From Edaphobacter sp. (GTDB lineage Bacteria; Acidobacteriota; Terriglobia; Terriglobales; Acidobacteriaceae): 38,362 bases of DNA. The notes under the pieces were generated by a model that saw only the letters and a program-made list of their open reading frames with translations, was not told the origin of the DNA and searched no databases. Location of the stretch: assembly GCA_025462755.1 (NCBI GenBank), contig JAOAPF010000365.1:1-38362 (forward strand), given 5' to 3'. Both the position numbers and the translations under genes were made by a program. Shown one piece after another: positions 36,401 to 38,362 of the stretch (position 1 is its first letter; each line of letters opens with the position of its first letter).

Positions 36401-36978
36401 GCATGTTCCTGTCGCACAGTGGTCGTCTCATGAACTATCTCGTTGGAGGCTATACCCTAAGCGGCTCTTCCATCTGGCAAAGCGGTGCGCGTTTCACACC
36501 GACTTACGCCGAGTGCGGCCAGGACCAGGACCTCGATAATAACTTCAACGGGCCAGGCCGCAGCAGCGACTGCCGCCCCGACAAAGGAAGCGGAGCCTTC
36601 ACACTCAAAGCTGGCGCCCTTAACCCCGGTACGCATTCCGTCCAATACTTCACACCATCGACGACACCCGTCGGCACAGGTTCGAGCCCATTCGGGCGTC
36701 CCGCCTTCGGAACCTTCGGCAACATTGGCCGCAATCCCTTCACCGGTCCCCGTCAGTACATGGCGGATGCTGCCATCCTGAAGGACATCCCGATCAAAGA
36801 GAGCGTCAGAGGTCAGTTCCAGTTCCAGGCCTTCAACGTCCTTAACCATCCTGTACTCGATATACCGAACGCCTCCGGCGCACGCTGCGTCGACTGCTCT
36901 AACGGCGGCGTTATTACGAACATCGACGCAAACGTACCCATGCGGCAACTGCAGTTCGCCTTCCGCGTGGAGTTCTAG
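33475..36978 (+). CDS. Oar-like TonB-dependent receptor
   Basis: A 1167-residue outer-membrane protein that would import a ligand, often a carbohydrate, using TonB energy. A signal peptide ends near FGHAQ (about residue 35). Residues about 38-125 are a carboxypeptidase-regulatory-like domain (YGSLYGTVLDNTGAVVPSAKVTV). A plug follows (SVTVTSAAPAL, VQGFLLDGTDNRD, SIGELKVTTQNYDAEFGGAAGG), then a large beta-barrel with aromatic-rich strands, ending in the outer-membrane signature Phe (QFAFRVEF). No frameshift. The ATG at 33475 has a weak ribosome site; GTG 33496 is preceded by GGAGG at four bases and is an alternative. The terminator after it and the divergent regulator and downstream glycosidase suggest a carbohydrate-use locus. 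Confidence 0.92.
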   Translation: MRYFGGSVRKISTRQRCLGIFVAAMLLIGRFGHAQAIYGSLYGTVLDNTGAVVPSAKVTVTDVAKGTQNVVQSNGQGFWRADNLIPDTYTVQVEAGTFSPGRAEGVELHAGTSQQVDVSLQIQGSQQSVTVTSAAPALTTDRAEVSEVLNQRAIQDLPNLTRNFTAFALLTPGMQHSSFNILGPENPQGGLALNSNGSNYGVQGFLLDGTDNRDPVLGIIVINPTLESIGELKVTTQNYDAEFGGAAGGIISATTRSGSNNFHGDAFWFRHSDAMEARDPFAQALRDPVTNRFIPSTLYNQFGGSLGGPIMKNKAFFFMDYQGLRQRLGASFLQSVPTNTVRNTCLAAGSTTCNLSEYITSGSVYRYPVSGGDPIAYAPNAIPVSALSPQALNLLRLLPAPNTTSSSLTQNNFAASGNGTDNGDQADIRLDFPVNDKIKTFGRYDYALYRLAGAPAFGTIGGQGFGITNTTGTSTVQNQSVAVGADYVVNASLLTDFRFGFFSYHVSENKYSGGAPAAAAGIPNLNTLPDTSGLPSFNISDNSISNFGNQNCNCPLLESEQVFQINNNWTKVIGNHTIKFGGDVRYALNLRNSSDNNRTGVLNFNNGATSGPNGAGSGLASLLFGDVNEFQRFDVYQNNASNRQKRLAFYGQDSYRVTQKLTVNYGVRWDVIYPETVDAPGNGGFASLVSGGTRVAGVAGIGTNSNQKMEYLNLAGRLGFAYQVLPTTVVRGGIGQVYDTVGYFGTIFGSVLTHNLPVLANEDITANNARGQFATTVAAPPVRPAAPTIPSNGIIPLSNTFNPQFRPELIQLPKVDQWNVAVQQQFGANTTLELAYVGNHAERIYPGETYGYDLNAPVLPSSPAEIASGDIATRRPYYNKFISTYNGAPAICCSNGMTSAAPSANARYNALQTKFDKRFSRGLQFNANYTWSKALGYANDNVFARYPRVSFGPNDTNREHVFVFSGVYQLPFGKDRMFLSHSGRLMNYLVGGYTLSGSSIWQSGARFTPTYAECGQDQDLDNNFNGPGRSSDCRPDKGSGAFTLKAGALNPGTHSVQYFTPSTTPVGTGSSPFGRPAFGTFGNIGRNPFTGPRQYMADAAILKDIPIKESVRGQFQFQAFNVLNHPVLDIPNASGARCVDCSNGGVITNIDANVPMRQLQFAFRVEF

Positions 36979-36997
36979 TCGGCTTGATAAACTCGCG

Positions 36998-37031
36998 GGG
37001 CTGCCGATGATTCTCTTGTCGGCAGCCCTTT
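36998..37031 (+). terminator. Intrinsic terminator after the TonB receptor
   Basis: GGGCTGCCGA (36998-37007), 11-base loop, TCGGCAGCCC (37019-37028), then TTT. A perfect 10-bp GC-rich stem 19 bases after the receptor stop. Confidence 0.78.
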
Positions 37032-37124
37032 AACATGCCTATTATCTCTTCCACCACTTCAGCGAGGTTGCAGACGACGATGTCTTTCGCACAGTTCCGG
37101 TTCCAAGGAGTGATCAGGTTTCTT

Positions 37125-38362
37125 ATGATGAAGACCACCTCAATGCTTCGCCGGAATCTACTTCTCGGCGTGGTTCTTGCGCCGTTTGCTGTCGTTTCAT
37201 CTGCTGCGGCCCAGGGGATACTCCAGCCGATACCCGAGTTCCCGCTTTCGGACGGTCCCCTCATCATTCGTCAGAACGTGCAGCCCCGGCATCCGTTCAC
37301 TGTAACCGGATTAACTGGCGCCATACTCGGTCTTCAGAACGGCAATGTCGAATTGTGGGCGCTACCCACCAAAGTCTTTAATAACCTGCATCTCACCGCC
37401 GAGTTGGACGGCTACACCGTACCCATCGATCTGAACGCTGCCGCCGCGACCATTGACGTTCAACCCGATCACACAACAATCACCTACTCCCACGCCGCTA
37501 TCACCGTTCGTCAGCATATGTTTGTACCCGCAGGCGACGGCAATCACGTCGAGGGCGGAATCATCCTCTTCGAGATCGAATCTCTTCGCCCCACGGTCCT
37601 CACGATCTCCTTCGAGCCCGCAATGGTGCAGCAGTGGCCTGCGCCCTCCTTCGGCAGACCCAGCGCATATTGGCGGCCCATCAACTCCGGCGGAGCCTTC
37701 GTTCTCTCCACGGATAACCCCGCGATCTTTGGCATGGTGGGAATACCCAACGCAACCTCCGGCCCGCTCCCTCCCTACCAGGAGCGCCCCCAGGCCATGC
37801 CATTGGAGTTCAAGCTTCGCTTCGATCCCGCCAGGGACCAACACCATTTCTTTCCGATGCTCGCGGAGATTAGCAGGCCAGGCGAAAACAACTCTCCTGC
37901 TGGTGTCGCCGCTTTGGAAAGACGATTGACCGCCACGGCAAACGCACTGCCCGAGACCTACCGACAGACGCGTGCCTACTACGCCCATTTCTTCGACACC
38001 CGTTTGACCACTCGCACGCCGGATCCACACTTCGACGCAGCAATGCATTGGGCTGAGGTTGCAATCGATCAGACGAAGGTACGCACCGGCGATGAAACAA
38101 GTCTCGTGGCAGGTTGGTATCCGTCGTTCGATTCCACGCGTCCTGGCTTCGGTTGGTACTTTGGCCGCGACGCCCTATGGACGCTCTATGCCGTAAATAG
38201 CTTCGGCGACAAAACACTCGCGAAGCAGGTCCTGGAGTTTCTCGCCAAGCGCCAGCGCGCCGACGGCAAAATGATGCACGAGTACTCCCTAACCGCCGAC
38301 AACCTGCACGGCGACCTCAACTGGGCAAGCCTCGGCTACGAATACGCTGCCGCGGACGCAAC
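37125..38362 (+). CDS. Secreted six-hairpin glycosidase, 3' end outside the window
   Basis: At least 412 residues in one open frame to the window end. The signal peptide is MMKTTSMLRRNLLLGVVLAP, cleaved near SAAAQG. The N-terminal ~270 residues are a beta-sandwich (LSDGPLIIRQNVQPRHPFTV, VRQHMFVPAGDG). From about residue 305 the (alpha/alpha)6 barrel begins: HFDAAMHWAEVAID, GFGWYFGRDALWTLYAVN (the GRD motif of glucoamylase/debranching-type enzymes) and FLAKRQRADGKMMHEYS. It resembles GH15/GDE-like alpha-glucan enzymes; other six-hairpin families are possible. An in-frame ATG at 37080 would lengthen the N-terminus. Presumably it digests what the upstream receptor imports. The catalytic acids probably lie past the window end. 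Confidence 0.82.
   Translation, partial: MMKTTSMLRRNLLLGVVLAPFAVVSSAAAQGILQPIPEFPLSDGPLIIRQNVQPRHPFTVTGLTGAILGLQNGNVELWALPTKVFNNLHLTAELDGYTVPIDLNAAAATIDVQPDHTTITYSHAAITVRQHMFVPAGDGNHVEGGIILFEIESLRPTVLTISFEPAMVQQWPAPSFGRPSAYWRPINSGGAFVLSTDNPAIFGMVGIPNATSGPLPPYQERPQAMPLEFKLRFDPARDQHHFFPMLAEISRPGENNSPAGVAALERRLTATANALPETYRQTRAYYAHFFDTRLTTRTPDPHFDAAMHWAEVAIDQTKVRTGDETSLVAGWYPSFDSTRPGFGWYFGRDALWTLYAVNSFGDKTLAKQVLEFLAKRQRADGKMMHEYSLTADNLHGDLNWASLGYEYAAADA

Overview
The window reads as chromosomal DNA of an acidobacterium, probably class Terriglobia (Edaphobacter/Granulicella/Terriglobus relatives). This is inferred from the gene families and rests on no database search: large Oar-like TonB-dependent receptors with an N-terminal carboxypeptidase-regulatory-like domain, a receptor paired with a divergent one-membrane-span regulator and a glycosidase, a PEP-CTERM protein, an Asp-box repeat protein, and a small winged-helix regulator next to a membrane protein and a uppS-like gene. 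No tRNA, rRNA or CRISPR array was seen.

Layout. 1-1.2 kb: the 3' part of an IS110-family transposase and its flank. 1.2-5.1 kb: two divergent PF04185-type phosphoesterases; the second, a Tat-exported phospholipase C, carries an in-frame TAA. 5.3-9.0 kb: a secreted lamin-tail/EEP nuclease and a PEP-CTERM protein. 9.4-11.6 kb: inorganic pyrophosphatase and a two-gene membrane protein/winged-helix regulator unit with repeated 17-bp operators. 11.6-13.0 kb: a damaged patch where a uppS-like pseudogene meets an internally deleted TonB receptor. 13.0-16.2 kb: an Asp-box (sortilin/VPS10-like) secreted protein with a 2-nt frameshift.

16.4-27.2 kb is the most interesting block. A sigma54 enhancer-binding regulator with GAF domains (carrying a 1-nt frameshift) sits between a STAS-domain gene and a divergent four-gene operon: SPASM-like radical SAM protein, 2-hydroxyacyl-CoA-dehydratase-like Fe-S protein, 75-aa membrane protein, and a 1237-aa protein with two fused HgdC-type ATPase domains plus a DUF2229-like region. 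The last three genes overlap as TAATG. A near-consensus -24/-12 promoter lies 68 bp before the first gene, and a weaker one precedes the STAS gene. This looks like an inducible ATP-driven low-potential electron-transfer system of unknown substrate.

27.2-38.4 kb: a phytoene-desaturase-like FAD oxidoreductase, a Tle1/DUF2235-like lipase behind a hairpin-rich leader, an FHA-GAF-PP2C phosphatase, then a carbohydrate-uptake-type cluster: one-span regulator, TonB receptor, terminator, and a six-hairpin glycosidase running off the end.

Five genes between 3 and 20 kb carry visible lesions while genes from 20 kb on are open. Either this is a decaying region or some lesions are assembly errors; raw reads would decide.
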